38,914 nt of DNA, taken from a virus. The stretch's first letter is position 1, and the number at the start of each line of letters is the position of its first letter. The notes under the pieces were generated by a model. It ran no database searches. It saw only the letters and a list, made by a program, of their open reading frames with translations, and was not told the DNA's origin. Where the stretch lies: the IMG/VR virus record IMGVR_UViG_3300020169_002014, positions 1-38,914 of that record; one strand, written 5' to 3'. Shown here one piece after another: positions 7,186 through 16,058 of the stretch. The position numbers and the translations under genes are program-made.

Positions 7186-8114
7186 GGTGTTTTCCCCGAG
7201 CGATGGTCATCGATCCGGGCCGCCTTCGCGCGGAGCGCATAGATGACGACGCTAATGAACACAGCCGCGCCGATCCACGGTAAGGCGATGGAGAGCCAGC
7301 TTTCCAGCCCGACCAAGGTGAACACGCGCCCGGCTATATCGCGCGCCTGTTCAGCTTCGACCAACGCCGGTGCAATCTGGCTGCCGATCGAGCCTGCAGC
7401 ACCAATCACGCCCAGACCGATCTGTGCATTGGCCGCCGTCATGATCCGGCTATCCGTGGGGACACCGGAAGCCCGTTCGGGGGCGATTTCGCGAGGAGCG
7501 GCAGTTTCCAGTGCCTCGGTCAGGGCAACATCGATGGTCGGCACAAGTGGGAGACCGTTATCATCTCGGAAGACAAGGATGGCTCCGCGGGTCCGCGGGC
7601 CAATCTTGCCGTCCACTTGACCAACCTCATGGTATCCAAGCGACCGGAGGCGTACTTGCACGTCGCGTATGGAAATAGTGGCGCTACTGGTCGCGTTTCC
7701 CGCGCGGCGCACTCCGAGGAGCTTAGAGACCGGGTAGCGCTTCACATTAACCGCGTCGTTTTGGTTGCCCCCGAGGCCCCAGATCCAAGGTCCCTCAATC
7801 CGGTCGATGAAGAATACATGGCCCTGCCAGCTGGAGGACCCACGAGGGATTACGCCTATGTCACCCTGCTGGGCGTCGGCAACCTCAATGGGGATGCCCC
7901 AGTTGAGATAAGAGCGCGCCGTCAGCTTGCGGGTCGAGCGGAGCCCGGCCCGCTCAAGACAGTGCCCGACAAAAGCTGCGCACCAGGCAACACTATCATG
8001 CTCGACCCAGTCGTGGCCAACCGAGGCGTACATTTCTAAGATGACGGGGTTGTCCTCGGGGCCCGGTCCCTCGGTCGTACCAATGTAGCTGCGGGCGATA
8101 TCAAACGGCGTCAT
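7182..8114 (-). CDS. Endolysin: CHAP-like amidase/peptidase with PG-binding domain and C-terminal TM
   Basis: 310 residues. Residues 1-137 resemble the TIGR02594 NlpC/CHAP-type family: catalytic Cys45 in VAWCAAFVGHCL, His99 in WQGHVFFI, and Asn117 in GLGGNQND. Residues about 149-196 look like a peptidoglycan-binding type 1 domain (DVQVRLRSLGYHEVGQVDGK). A linker is followed by a predicted membrane helix at about 274-293 and a basic tail. The combination suggests peptidoglycan cleavage with membrane anchoring, so activity may be controlled by membrane release. There is no N-terminal signal peptide, consistent with a holin-dependent route. The gene is followed by overlapping lysis genes. Confidence 0.88.
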   Translation of the reverse strand: MTPFDIARSYIGTTEGPGPEDNPVILEMYASVGHDWVEHDSVAWCAAFVGHCLERAGLRSTRKLTARSYLNWGIPIEVADAQQGDIGVIPRGSSSWQGHVFFIDRIEGPWIWGLGGNQNDAVNVKRYPVSKLLGVRRAGNATSSATISIRDVQVRLRSLGYHEVGQVDGKIGPRTRGAILVFRDDNGLPLVPTIDVALTEALETAAPREIAPERASGVPTDSRIMTAANAQIGLGVIGAAGSIGSQIAPALVEAEQARDIAGRVFTLVGLESWLSIALPWIGAAVFISVVIYALRAKAARIDDHRSGKTP

Positions 8115-8190
8115 GGTCGTCTCCTATGCAATGCAAAACGCCGCCCCGGAGACGGGATGGCGTGCAGGATTTCTGTGAGTGGTGGGCGGG

Positions 8191-8502
8191 TTACTTCTTG
8201 CGGCAAAGCCAGGCGGCCAGCAGCGCTTCCGCCCCGCGGGGCCCGAGATAGGCGAGCGTTGCCACAAATCCAGTCGAGACCGGCTGCGACAGGCCGATGT
8301 AACGCGCCGCCGCCTCTCCGATCAGCGCCATGCCGACGGCAACGGGGATTTCCCAGAGAAGCTCCTTGCCGAAGAAGCGGCGGTTGCCGAGCTTCACTTC
8401 TCCTGAATGCCACATCAGCCGTCCTGTAAAGGCGCCGATCAGCGTGGTCACCGCCCCGCCGAAGAATGTGTTGATCATGTCGATGAACCCATCGCTATTC
8501 AT
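8191..8502 (-). CDS. Holin-like membrane protein
   Basis: 103 residues with three hydrophobic segments at about 11-30, 49-70 and 76-98 and a basic C-terminus (LCRKK). The last segment (STGFVATLAYLGPRGAEALL) resembles the C-terminal helix of LydA/class I holins. It lies directly upstream of the endolysin, which fits. The ATG overlaps the stop of the preceding fibre gene. It would form the inner membrane lesion that times lysis. Confidence 0.75.
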   Translation of the reverse strand: MNSDGFIDMINTFFGGAVTTLIGAFTGRLMWHSGEVKLGNRRFFGKELLWEIPVAVGMALIGEAAARYIGLSQPVSTGFVATLAYLGPRGAEALLAAWLCRKK

Positions 8503-9158
8503 GGGTGCGCCTCCTCTAGTTTCGCCACGCGGGCGGTCAGTTCCTTGACGGCCTCAATCAGAAGGCCGGTGATGTTGCCGTAAGCGACAGAGAGCTGATC
8601 GGTCTCAGCGTCCACCCGCACCACCTCGGGCAGGACTGCCTCAATCTCTTGCGCAATGACGCCGATCTGGCGCGCGCCATCCATAGTGAAGCGCACCCCA
8701 CGTAGGGCGCCAATCACGGCCAGCGCATCGGCAATGGTTTCGACATCAGATTTCAGGCGGGCGTCAGAGGATGAGACAAAGTTCGGAGCGGTCACGACGC
8801 CGGTGAAGGTTGCGCCGGACAGCGCTGCTTTTGCCGCGATCGCCGCGTCATAATCCGCCGCCGACTTGGTCGCCATCGTGCCGAGCCCGAGGTTTGTCCT
8901 TGCAACCGTCTTGTTCGTGAGCCCCGCCAGATTGTCTGCTGCATCAAGCAAAACATCCCACCCGGTGTTCGTTGCGTTCCTTCGGCGCAAGACTGGCGGC
9001 GAGACCGAGGTGTCGACCCATAGCATGCCCGCGACAGCTGCGCTCGGTGCCGAGGCCCCAGAACTTGTCGATTGAAGCGCCGCGATCACCTCGTTGATCC
9101 GCGCGCGTACGGCGGCGCCCGCATCGTTCGCAATCGTGAAGCTGGCGGTTTGCGTCAT
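8499..9158 (-). CDS. Tail fibre with S74 intramolecular chaperone
   Basis: 219 residues, starting in a TGATG overlap with the J-like gene. Residues 1-60 form a shaft-attachment module; residues 74-100 carry the NLAGLTNKTVARTNLGLGTM fibre motif; from about 121 the S74 domain starts with FVSSSDARLKSDVETI and includes QIGVIAQEIEAVLPEVVRVD and a C-terminal coiled coil. Ser and Lys in SDARLK are the expected self-cleavage residues. Its C-terminal 100 residues align by eye with those of the collagen-like fibre at 4175-5035, indicating duplication of the module within this phage. Confidence 0.88.
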   Translation of the reverse strand: MTQTASFTIANDAGAAVRARINEVIAALQSTSSGASAPSAAVAGMLWVDTSVSPPVLRRRNATNTGWDVLLDAADNLAGLTNKTVARTNLGLGTMATKSAADYDAAIAAKAALSGATFTGVVTAPNFVSSSDARLKSDVETIADALAVIGALRGVRFTMDGARQIGVIAQEIEAVLPEVVRVDAETDQLSVAYGNITGLLIEAVKELTARVAKLEEAHP

Positions 9159-11704
9159 CAGGCGACCTCATCGGCATAAAGCCGCAGTTGGTTGACGATG
9201 GGCGTATAGGACGCGTCTTTCGTCGTGAAAAATGCCCGTGCTTCGACTGCGCGGGCCTCGATTTCATGGTTGTCAAGGCGGCCCCATGGCCCCCAGTTCG
9301 GCGATGCGGCCGGATCGTCATCGGTTTCTCGGATTTCAAAGAGCACATCGATTTCCGCGCCGGCCGAGCCGTCAAAATCGGCCCATATGTCCATCAAGGC
9401 CGTGCGCGCATCGATCCGGTCGTTGAGGGCCAGCGCCGCCAGGCCAATTTCTGAGCGCAGCCGCACGCGTTTCACGGCACCGAGATCGAGCCCCGCGGCG
9501 AAAACGTATTGTCCGTCCAGCGCTGTCACCTGCGTCACGCCATTCGTAGTCTCAGTGGCAAGGGTCAGGGTTGACCCTGTGACCTGAAGCCCAGCTTTCG
9601 AGCCGACAAAGCCGGGATCGGCTTGCAGGAAGTCCAAAGTCGAAAAGGCCAGTACCTGTGCGCCCTTGGTCGTAACGCGTGTCTCAAGCCCAGCGCGCCC
9701 ACCACTGTCTTCAGCTCGCACCAGATAGGTGCCGGGTTTGAGCGGCACGACGGCGATGGCCTCTCCACCCGAGACCCGGTCCATCGAATAGCTGTCGGCC
9801 CAGGTGGCCGTTGCCTCCTTGGAATGCCGGATCACGATGTTACCACCGACCCGTACATCGGGATCCACCGAGCGGGACCATTTCAGGATCGCGAGGCCGC
9901 CCGCCGTTTGCAGGGTCACATTCTCGAGCTGCGCTGGAGGCGCGGTGAGCCCGAGGATTTCGACCGCTGTCTCCTGCCAGGGCGAGGAGACGCCCAGAAC
10001 TGAGATCGCTTTGACGCGGAACGCCCAAGCACCCGGCGCAATGTCACGGATATCGAGGGCCAAACCATCCGTCCGGCCATAGTCGACCCAGTCGGCCGCG
10101 CCCGCCAGTTTACCTTGCAACTGATAGGCCGCAACAAATCCTGAAGGCGCGGCTTCCCAGCTGATCTTTGCCAGAACCTTCAGCCCACCACCGTCCCGAG
10201 TGACATAGAGGTCCTCGGTGACCTGCGGCGCGCCGGGTGCTGGGATGTCATAGGCATTGGGCAGCGCGGTGCGCGGGGCAGCTGCGTAGATTTGCTGCTC
10301 GGACGCCGACCAGTCATAGACCAAGGGCGAGGTCTCGCGCAGCACGAGTTCCGGCAGGAGCAGCGCCCCATCGCCCGAGGCCGTCAGATCAAGGCTGACC
10401 CCATGCACCTCGAAGGGTTTCGCGGCAAAGCCCCAGCGCGCATAGGAGAGCGTGACCACATCGCCGACGGTGGCCGCCCAAGCTGAGAGCTTGCCCGAGA
10501 GCCGCACCGTCATCTGCCGACGCGCGCGTTCAAGCTCGATTTTCGCAAGCCGCTGGGCCATGGCGGCGGAGATCGTGAAGGGCAGCGAGATGTCGCGCCA
10601 CTTTTGTTCACCACCGTCCTCAGCCACATATACAGCGCTCGAATAGGCCGGGAAGTCATCCGGCTGCCAATCGTTCTCGGGGCTGACGAACTGCCCTCGC
10701 ACGCCGTTGAAGTTCGACGACATCGTCACGCGCGTGGCGAGGGTCAGCCCGCCCTCGCGGACATGGTCTGAGGTTAAAGCGACGTCCGGCGCGCGCCAGG
10801 CCCCCGCGTGGATGCGCCAGGACCCGCTCGAGAAGGCGCAGCGGCCTGCGAAGCTGGAGAGCATTCCCTCGATGATCGTCTTCGGGACCTCAGAGAGGGT
10901 GATAACCCCATTGCAGGCATAGCGCGGCTCCGACCCACCGCCTGCAAGGGGAACAGCCTCGTCGCAGATGTTCGCCGCCTCGACCAAGGACAGTTCATCA
11001 ATGCCGTCTGGCTGGCCAATGCGCGCCCCGATGCCCCAGGTCGGGTTGGCCATATAGTCGGCAAGACAAAGCGCGGGGTTTTCCGAATAGCCTGCGGTTT
11101 GCGTCCGCGGATCCCAGATGTCGTCCTTGCCCTCCAAGTCCACCGTGATGTTTGGGATACCGCCCGGAAAGGCGTTCTGATCATAGGTCAGCCGCAGCCG
11201 AATAGCCGCACAGCCTCGAAGTCGGTGGTTTTCCGTCCATTTGTCGGGCAACGCTGCCTTGAGGCCCGCAAAGGCGGTCTGGTTGGCGGCACCGAGTTTC
11301 TTTTCGACGAGAACCTTTCCGGCCCAGCGGCCTTGAGCCACGCCTGCGGCATTCACCGCCACTTCGCCCTCAAAATAGATGGCGCCGATTGATTTGACCC
11401 GATGCGTGGCCAACACGATCACCAGATCGAGGTATTTGTTGTCCGACCCCGAGGAGTGCAGGAAGACAATCACCCCACCTTTGCGGGTGCGGCCATAGAC
11501 GAGATCGCGCGGCACGACGGGCTCGCGGATCGTCACCGTCCGCGGCTGCATCGTGGTCTGTGGCTTTGGCATCAGGGCCTGCGCCGCGTAGGACAGCAGA
11601 AGCGTGCCGCCGATCCGCAGAAGTGCCGCACCAATTCCGCCTGCAGCCAATACGCCGCTGATCGCCCCCGCGATCGCGGTGACGGCTGTCACGATGAAGG
11701 GCAT
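9158..11704 (-). CDS. J-like tail tip / host specificity protein
   Basis: 848 residues. N-terminal hydrophobic Gly/Ala-rich segment (about 1-45, GAISGVLAAGGIGAALLRIG) as found in tail tip attachment proteins of this class, followed by the tail-hub domain (IREPVVPRDLVYGRTRKGG; DNKYLDLVIVLATH; a TWGIGARIGQPDGIDELSLV stretch). From about residue 490 two fibronectin type III-like domains follow (KVLAKISWEAAPSGFVAAYQ; GGLAILKWSRSVDPDVR), then a C-terminal beta domain. This is the central tip protein that contacts the receptor. Next gene is a fibre in one-base overlap. Confidence 0.88.
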   Translation of the reverse strand: MPFIVTAVTAIAGAISGVLAAGGIGAALLRIGGTLLLSYAAQALMPKPQTTMQPRTVTIREPVVPRDLVYGRTRKGGVIVFLHSSGSDNKYLDLVIVLATHRVKSIGAIYFEGEVAVNAAGVAQGRWAGKVLVEKKLGAANQTAFAGLKAALPDKWTENHRLRGCAAIRLRLTYDQNAFPGGIPNITVDLEGKDDIWDPRTQTAGYSENPALCLADYMANPTWGIGARIGQPDGIDELSLVEAANICDEAVPLAGGGSEPRYACNGVITLSEVPKTIIEGMLSSFAGRCAFSSGSWRIHAGAWRAPDVALTSDHVREGGLTLATRVTMSSNFNGVRGQFVSPENDWQPDDFPAYSSAVYVAEDGGEQKWRDISLPFTISAAMAQRLAKIELERARRQMTVRLSGKLSAWAATVGDVVTLSYARWGFAAKPFEVHGVSLDLTASGDGALLLPELVLRETSPLVYDWSASEQQIYAAAPRTALPNAYDIPAPGAPQVTEDLYVTRDGGGLKVLAKISWEAAPSGFVAAYQLQGKLAGAADWVDYGRTDGLALDIRDIAPGAWAFRVKAISVLGVSSPWQETAVEILGLTAPPAQLENVTLQTAGGLAILKWSRSVDPDVRVGGNIVIRHSKEATATWADSYSMDRVSGGEAIAVVPLKPGTYLVRAEDSGGRAGLETRVTTKGAQVLAFSTLDFLQADPGFVGSKAGLQVTGSTLTLATETTNGVTQVTALDGQYVFAAGLDLGAVKRVRLRSEIGLAALALNDRIDARTALMDIWADFDGSAGAEIDVLFEIRETDDDPAASPNWGPWGRLDNHEIEARAVEARAFFTTKDASYTPIVNQLRLYADEVA

Positions 11705-11719
11705 GGAGTGGATCCGAGT

Positions 11720-12133
11720 TCAGATGAGCCAGGCAAGCCGGCAAGAGGTCAGCGGCACGGTCACGAGGCCCGCGGGCGCCATGCCGACGGCGCTGGCCCC
11801 AATGCAGATACCGAACCCAAGACCGGTGTGGGCCAGAACGATGTCACCGCGCCCAGCGAGAAGCACGGCCGGGCGTGGCTCACCCAAGAGCGCACAACCC
11901 ATCTCCTCTAGCGAGGACCAGCCCAGACGGCGCATTACACGCGCGCCGCCTAGCGCGGTGGTGTAGCGCCCGCGCCAAAGGGACGCGACATCCTCACCGC
12001 CAGTCAGGATCATGCGCGTCTCGAAGGCAAAGGTCGGGCAGTCATGCACGCCCCAAACGAAAGGACGCGCGCGGGCGGTATCGATCGCTGCTGCAAGCAG
12101 GCGTTCCCAGTGGTCAACGCGGGGGAGCATCAT
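11720..12133 (-). CDS. NlpC/P60-like tail tip hydrolase (DUF6950-like)
   Basis: 137 residues resembling DUF6950/NlpC-P60-like phage proteins. The VWGVHDCPTFAFETR motif (His30, Asp31, Cys32) has the D-C pair that begins the catalytic helix in the family, and an AGRGDIVLAHTG strand carries the candidate His. It sits between a tail tip gene and the J-like gene, the position of lambda gpK. Such proteins cleave peptidoglycan during DNA injection or process tail assembly. Start overlaps the previous stop (ATGA). Confidence 0.78.
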   Translation of the reverse strand: MMLPRVDHWERLLAAAIDTARARPFVWGVHDCPTFAFETRMILTGGEDVASLWRGRYTTALGGARVMRRLGWSSLEEMGCALLGEPRPAVLLAGRGDIVLAHTGLGFGICIGASAVGMAPAGLVTVPLTSCRLAWLI

Positions 12134-12690
12134 CCGCGCCCCCAGGTGATTTCGCGATCCTGGATCGCTGTGACGTACTCAAAACCGAGATCGCCGGAGA
12201 ACAAGACCTGCTGGCTTTCATGGGTGTAGCGCCAGGTCCGCGCCACGGTGAGATCGATCAGACGGCTCTCATAACTGATAGTGATCGTGCAGGTGTCGGC
12301 GTCATCCTTGATTTCGGGAACATCAAGCCGACCCGAAAAGGCCTGAACCGGATCGGCGATGATGCTGCCATTCTCGGCCAGAAGTCCCAGCCAGATGCGG
12401 CCCGGCAGGCCTTGGCGCGCTTCCTCGATGGCCATCTGTACGAGATCCAGCGGCACGCCGGAAAGCGAGACGGCCGTGCCGCCGGCCACAACCTCGCCGG
12501 TTTCATCGAGCGAGCCGAGGCCCAGAAGTGACCCAGCCCCCGCCCAGCTTTGGTCGTTCCAACTGACCTCTCCCAGCCCCGACCAGATACGCACCCAGCC
12601 CGTGGCGAACCTGCCCTCAAAGAAAATGACGGGCCTGAGGCTTTGATCTGCCAACGCAGTTGCGAAGGCGACGGTCAGATCACGTCTCAT
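12130..12690 (-). CDS. Minor tail tip protein (gpL position)
   Basis: 186 residues, beta-rich, with no membrane segments (FEGRFATGWVRIWSGLGEVSW, AFSGRLDVPEIKDDADTCTI). It occupies the position of gpL-type baseplate hub genes, between a distal-tail-like protein and the NlpC-like hydrolase; similar proteins in Rhodobacter phages are annotated as DUF2163-like or hypothetical tail proteins. Start overlaps the upstream stop (TGATG). Assignment is from context and overall character, not from a diagnostic motif. Confidence 0.72.
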   Translation of the reverse strand: MRRDLTVAFATALADQSLRPVIFFEGRFATGWVRIWSGLGEVSWNDQSWAGAGSLLGLGSLDETGEVVAGGTAVSLSGVPLDLVQMAIEEARQGLPGRIWLGLLAENGSIIADPVQAFSGRLDVPEIKDDADTCTITISYESRLIDLTVARTWRYTHESQQVLFSGDLGFEYVTAIQDREITWGRG

Positions 12691-13277
12691 CAGACTGCCT
12701 CCCGCGCTGAGATCGTGAAGCGGTGCTGATCCGCACGACCGATGACCGAGGGGACCGGGGCCGTCAGCCGCAACAGGACTGACGGATCATCAAGGCCGAG
12801 CAGCGTGCCGATCGGCACGGAAGCCCGAAGCGGCGGCACGAAGGTGAGCGTCGCCTCGCTGCCCAAAGGCGTTACATCCGCCGTCAACTGATAAAGCCGC
12901 GTGGTGGCATCCGAGCCCAGTTGGAAGAAATCCCCCGCGCGAAGGCCAAGTCCCCAACCAGCCGTGCGCAAGGTGGAGGCTCCCGCAGCTTGCACTTCGG
13001 TCACGTAAGGATTGCCCGCCGCCACCGGCACCTCGATCGAGGGATCGGGGAAGAGGAACCGGCCGCGCAATCCACCAAGGGCGGTGAAGAAGGCCGAAAG
13101 CCGCCGAGCATTAGCCCCTTGGGTCACCGCCATCTCGATCTGGTATTCCCACCAGGAGGCACCCCAGTCCTGGATCTGGGATGTGCCGGTAAAGGGCGAG
13201 CGCGCCTCGGCCACAGACGTAATCAGCCTCCGCTCGAGCGAGGACACGAGCGTCAGGGGCAAGACAGGAATGGCCAT
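12690..13277 (-). CDS. Minor tail protein (distal tail, gpM position)
   Basis: 195 residues starting two bases after the tape measure stop. It contains a helical early part and LRGRFLFPDPSIEVPVAAGN, a feature I associate with distal tail/minor tail proteins that follow the tape measure gene, then a beta-rich C-terminal part ending HRFTISAREAV. It probably caps the tail tube tip and links it to the hub. No enzymatic motif. Confidence 0.72.
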   Translation of the reverse strand: MAIPVLPLTLVSSLERRLITSVAEARSPFTGTSQIQDWGASWWEYQIEMAVTQGANARRLSAFFTALGGLRGRFLFPDPSIEVPVAAGNPYVTEVQAAGASTLRTAGWGLGLRAGDFFQLGSDATTRLYQLTADVTPLGSEATLTFVPPLRASVPIGTLLGLDDPSVLLRLTAPVPSVIGRADQHRFTISAREAV

Positions 13278-13278
13278 C

Positions 13279-15720
13279 TCAGATCACCTGACCCCGCCGC
13301 CGCCCATCGGCCACGCTTTCCTTCGCGATGCGGGCGATTTCCGGGATGGCCGCACGAAGGCGCGCGTCGATCTGCTCGGCCACGCCCATCTGTGCCCCAC
13401 GCGCGTCGATGTTCACGGTCACGCCGGTGCCAGCGCTGGCACCACGTACATACCCAGCCGCCTCGCGCCGGTTCAGCACCCGTTCCCCGCGCTGCAGTAT
13501 CGTCGGAACTTCGTCAGGGCGCAGACCCGCCCAACCGCCGGAATGCATCCTCGGCGCCCCCGTGAAGGCCATCGCTGGTACCGAGCGACTGTGTCCCGAC
13601 AATCCGACAATACCACCCGCATGCGAGACCGCCGCCGTGACGGAGCCGCCGCCAAAAATGCCCGAGAGTGCCGAGGCGATGGGCCCCAGAACCGCGCGCT
13701 TGAATGACAGGACCGCGAGGTCCGCCAGGATCGAGCGCACGAGGCCCTTGAAGTCGAACTTGCCGGTCTCAACGAAGCTTCGGAACGCACTTTCCGCGCC
13801 ACTGAACGCGCCTGTCAGGGTTTCGCCGAGGCCTTTGCCCCAGTTCAGCGCATCCGTTGCATAGGCTTGAAGAGACTCCGACACTGCACGCCAACCGGTG
13901 GCGATCCGATCCCCGGCGCTGCCCGCAGCCCCTCCCGCGCGCCCCATGGCATCCGACAGCCGATCTGCTGAGACAGCCGCCTCATCCAGCGCCGCCGCGC
14001 CTTCTTCCCCGGTGCCCGCAACGGCGTCGCGAAGCGCGCCCCAGGAGGTCAGCGGGGCTGTCGCGCCATTGGCGAGATCGCTAGCCGCCTGACGGTAGGT
14101 GTTCGCAGTGGCCAGCGCCTCGGCGGCGATTGCGTCGAGCCCAAGGTCAGGGGCCGAGAGCGGGTTGTCCTCGAAGGCGCGCCGAAATGCCTCTGCCGCA
14201 GCCGTTCGGGCATCTGCGGAGGCGCCTGCGAAGGGGTTGGGGATGTCACCGAGATTAATTTCACCGATCTGACCAAAGGTGGTCTCGATGCCCACTGCAG
14301 CAAGCGCATCGCGGATGCGTCCCGTGAAGGCATCGATCCGGGCGATGGCGCCGTTCAGCATAGCCTCGATCCCGTCGAGCATGCGGTTGGCGGCCGAGAA
14401 GACGAGATCCCCGATCACATCTGGCAGACGCGACCAGATCTCGCGGACGGCAAGAAGCGCGCCCTCGAAGGTGTTGGCGGTCGTGTTGCCAAAAGCCACA
14501 ACACTCTCGATAGCCCCGGCCATGCCGGAAGCGGCATCGGCCTTGAGATCGTAGAACATCGCCGTGGCCGCGGCCCCGGCGCTTGATGTCCCCATCTTGA
14601 TCCGGTCCCAGACCGCGACCGCGACGTCATTCAAGAGGCCCATGGCCTCGCCGAAGCCGCCTGCGCCGGAGGCCAACCGGGTGAACCAATAAACCAGCTC
14701 GCCTGCGCCCACGATGAGGGCGCCGATGCCGGTGCGGATCAACGCGCCTTTCAGGACCACCAGCGTGGTGGCGAGCCCACGAACAGAGAGAGCGGCTATC
14801 GCCATGGCAGCTACCCAGCGGCCGGCGAGGAAGGTGGCAAAGGTCCCGGCGTAGATGGCCAGGCGATCAAGGTTGCTCAGCACCGTGTCAAAAGCCCGGC
14901 TGATCGGGCTGGTACTGGACGCAAGGGCGACAAACGCATTGGCCACTGCCTCCAGCGACGGGGCGAGCGCCACGGCAATCCGGTTGCGAACGCCGGTGAA
15001 TACCTGGCCGATGTTGACCAGCGCGAGTTCCGTCCGGCGCATGGCTGCGATGGCATCAGCGTCGAGCACAGCGCCAAGCGCCTGTGCCTGTGCCCCGAGC
15101 CGGGTCATCTCTGCCCCGCCGTTTTGCAGTAGCGGGATCAGCCGCGTTGTGTCAGACGCCATGGCCTCGAGATAGAAGGTCATCTCCTGTTGGCTAACGC
15201 CCGCGCGCTCGAGGCTGTCGATATAGAGCTGAAGCGCCTCTGGCCCGGAAAGCCGTGCGAACTGGTCGGCCGTCACCCCAACCCTTGGCGCGATGTTCTC
15301 GAAGAAATCCGCCATCGGCCCGCCGCCCGTCTGCAGGAAATCCCCCACGCGGTCGTTCACGTCCTTCAGGATATCGGCCAGCTTTTCTTGCTCGATCCCC
15401 ACCGTGGCCGAGGCCGCCGACCAGCGCTGGAAGACCTCGGGGTTGGCAGTGGCAACCTGAGAAAGCTGGCCGATCTCGTTGGCGGCCGCGACCGTCGAGC
15501 GGGTCATCGCAACGCCAGCGGTCGCAAGCGCCGTGGCGGCAGCAGTCGCCGCAATCCGGGCCCTACGCGCAAAAGCCGCCATGCGCGCATTGGCCTGGTC
15601 CAATTCACGGCTCAGACGCCCCATGCCGCGGGTGCCTGCCTCGCCGACGCCTTCCAGCTCGGCGCGCACCTGGCGCCCGCCACTCGCGGAGAGGCGGACG
15701 GAAACACGTTTTTCAGCCAT
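13279..15720 (-). CDS. Tape measure protein
   Basis: 813 residues from an ATG with AAGGA about seven bases upstream (MAEKRVSVRLSASGG); an in-frame upstream ATG at 15735 lacks that spacing. Typical tape measure composition: long Ala-rich helical stretches, hydrophobic segments around residues 290-360 (MAIAALSVRGLATTLVVLKG) and low Cys. The C-terminus (NIDARGAQMGVAEQIDARLR ... SVADGRRRGQVI) is the usual end in this group. It sets tail length and is exported into the host envelope at injection. Its 5' end is only 18 bases from the plus-strand higBA operator. Confidence 0.88.
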   Translation of the reverse strand: MAEKRVSVRLSASGGRQVRAELEGVGEAGTRGMGRLSRELDQANARMAAFARRARIAATAAATALATAGVAMTRSTVAAANEIGQLSQVATANPEVFQRWSAASATVGIEQEKLADILKDVNDRVGDFLQTGGGPMADFFENIAPRVGVTADQFARLSGPEALQLYIDSLERAGVSQQEMTFYLEAMASDTTRLIPLLQNGGAEMTRLGAQAQALGAVLDADAIAAMRRTELALVNIGQVFTGVRNRIAVALAPSLEAVANAFVALASSTSPISRAFDTVLSNLDRLAIYAGTFATFLAGRWVAAMAIAALSVRGLATTLVVLKGALIRTGIGALIVGAGELVYWFTRLASGAGGFGEAMGLLNDVAVAVWDRIKMGTSSAGAAATAMFYDLKADAASGMAGAIESVVAFGNTTANTFEGALLAVREIWSRLPDVIGDLVFSAANRMLDGIEAMLNGAIARIDAFTGRIRDALAAVGIETTFGQIGEINLGDIPNPFAGASADARTAAAEAFRRAFEDNPLSAPDLGLDAIAAEALATANTYRQAASDLANGATAPLTSWGALRDAVAGTGEEGAAALDEAAVSADRLSDAMGRAGGAAGSAGDRIATGWRAVSESLQAYATDALNWGKGLGETLTGAFSGAESAFRSFVETGKFDFKGLVRSILADLAVLSFKRAVLGPIASALSGIFGGGSVTAAVSHAGGIVGLSGHSRSVPAMAFTGAPRMHSGGWAGLRPDEVPTILQRGERVLNRREAAGYVRGASAGTGVTVNIDARGAQMGVAEQIDARLRAAIPEIARIAKESVADGRRRGQVI

Positions 15721-15737
15721 ACTGGGTCCTTGCAAGA

Positions 15738-15756
15738 TGTATCACGATATGATACA
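15738..15756 (+). promoter_or_regulatory. Palindromic operator at higBA promoter
   Basis: Perfect inverted repeat TGTATCA-CGATA-TGATACA. TATGAT at 15748-15753 fits a -10 element, which would put transcription start a few bases before the toxin ATG at 15766. HigA-type antitoxins bind such palindromes to autoregulate. The site lies between the toxin start and the divergent tape measure ATG. Confidence 0.65.
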
Positions 15757-15765
15757 TTTAGGTTC

Positions 15766-16047
15766 ATGATTGTTAGCACAAGAGGAAAGCTGGCCGCTGG
15801 AGCCGTACAGGACCAGTTTGGCAAAGGCTTTCCAGCGGACATCATAAAACGCACGCGCGCTATACTTTCAGCATTGGATGCCGCCGTCGTGCTTGAAGAT
15901 TTACGGTTTCCGCCGGGCAATCATCTTGAAGCCCTAAGTGGCAACCGGACAGGACAACACTCGGTGCGCATTAATGGACAATGGCGCATCTGTTTTATTT
16001 GGACCGATCAAGGACCTGCCGAGGTTGAGATCGTGGACTATCACTAG
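15766..16047 (+). CDS. higB: HigB/RelE-type mRNA interferase toxin
   Basis: 93 residues of the RelE/HigB fold: LPAGAV-like start is absent, but FPADIIKRTRAILSALDAA, LRFPPGNHLEALSGNRTGQ and the C-terminal HSVRINGQWRICFIWTD are the family's core; the Arg and Trp of this stretch are the conserved active region. It is upstream of its antitoxin, the order typical of higBA. The transcript is on the plus strand, opposite to the tail operon that surrounds it. Weak ribosome site (AGG). Confidence 0.9.
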   Translation: MIVSTRGKLAAGAVQDQFGKGFPADIIKRTRAILSALDAAVVLEDLRFPPGNHLEALSGNRTGQHSVRINGQWRICFIWTDQGPAEVEIVDYH

Positions 16048-16058
16048 GAGGGCCTGAC

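Noticed and set aside
15190-16047. Longer version of the HigB frame (285 codons)
   Set aside because: The upstream part is antisense to the tape measure gene; the toxin proper starts at 15766 next to its operator.
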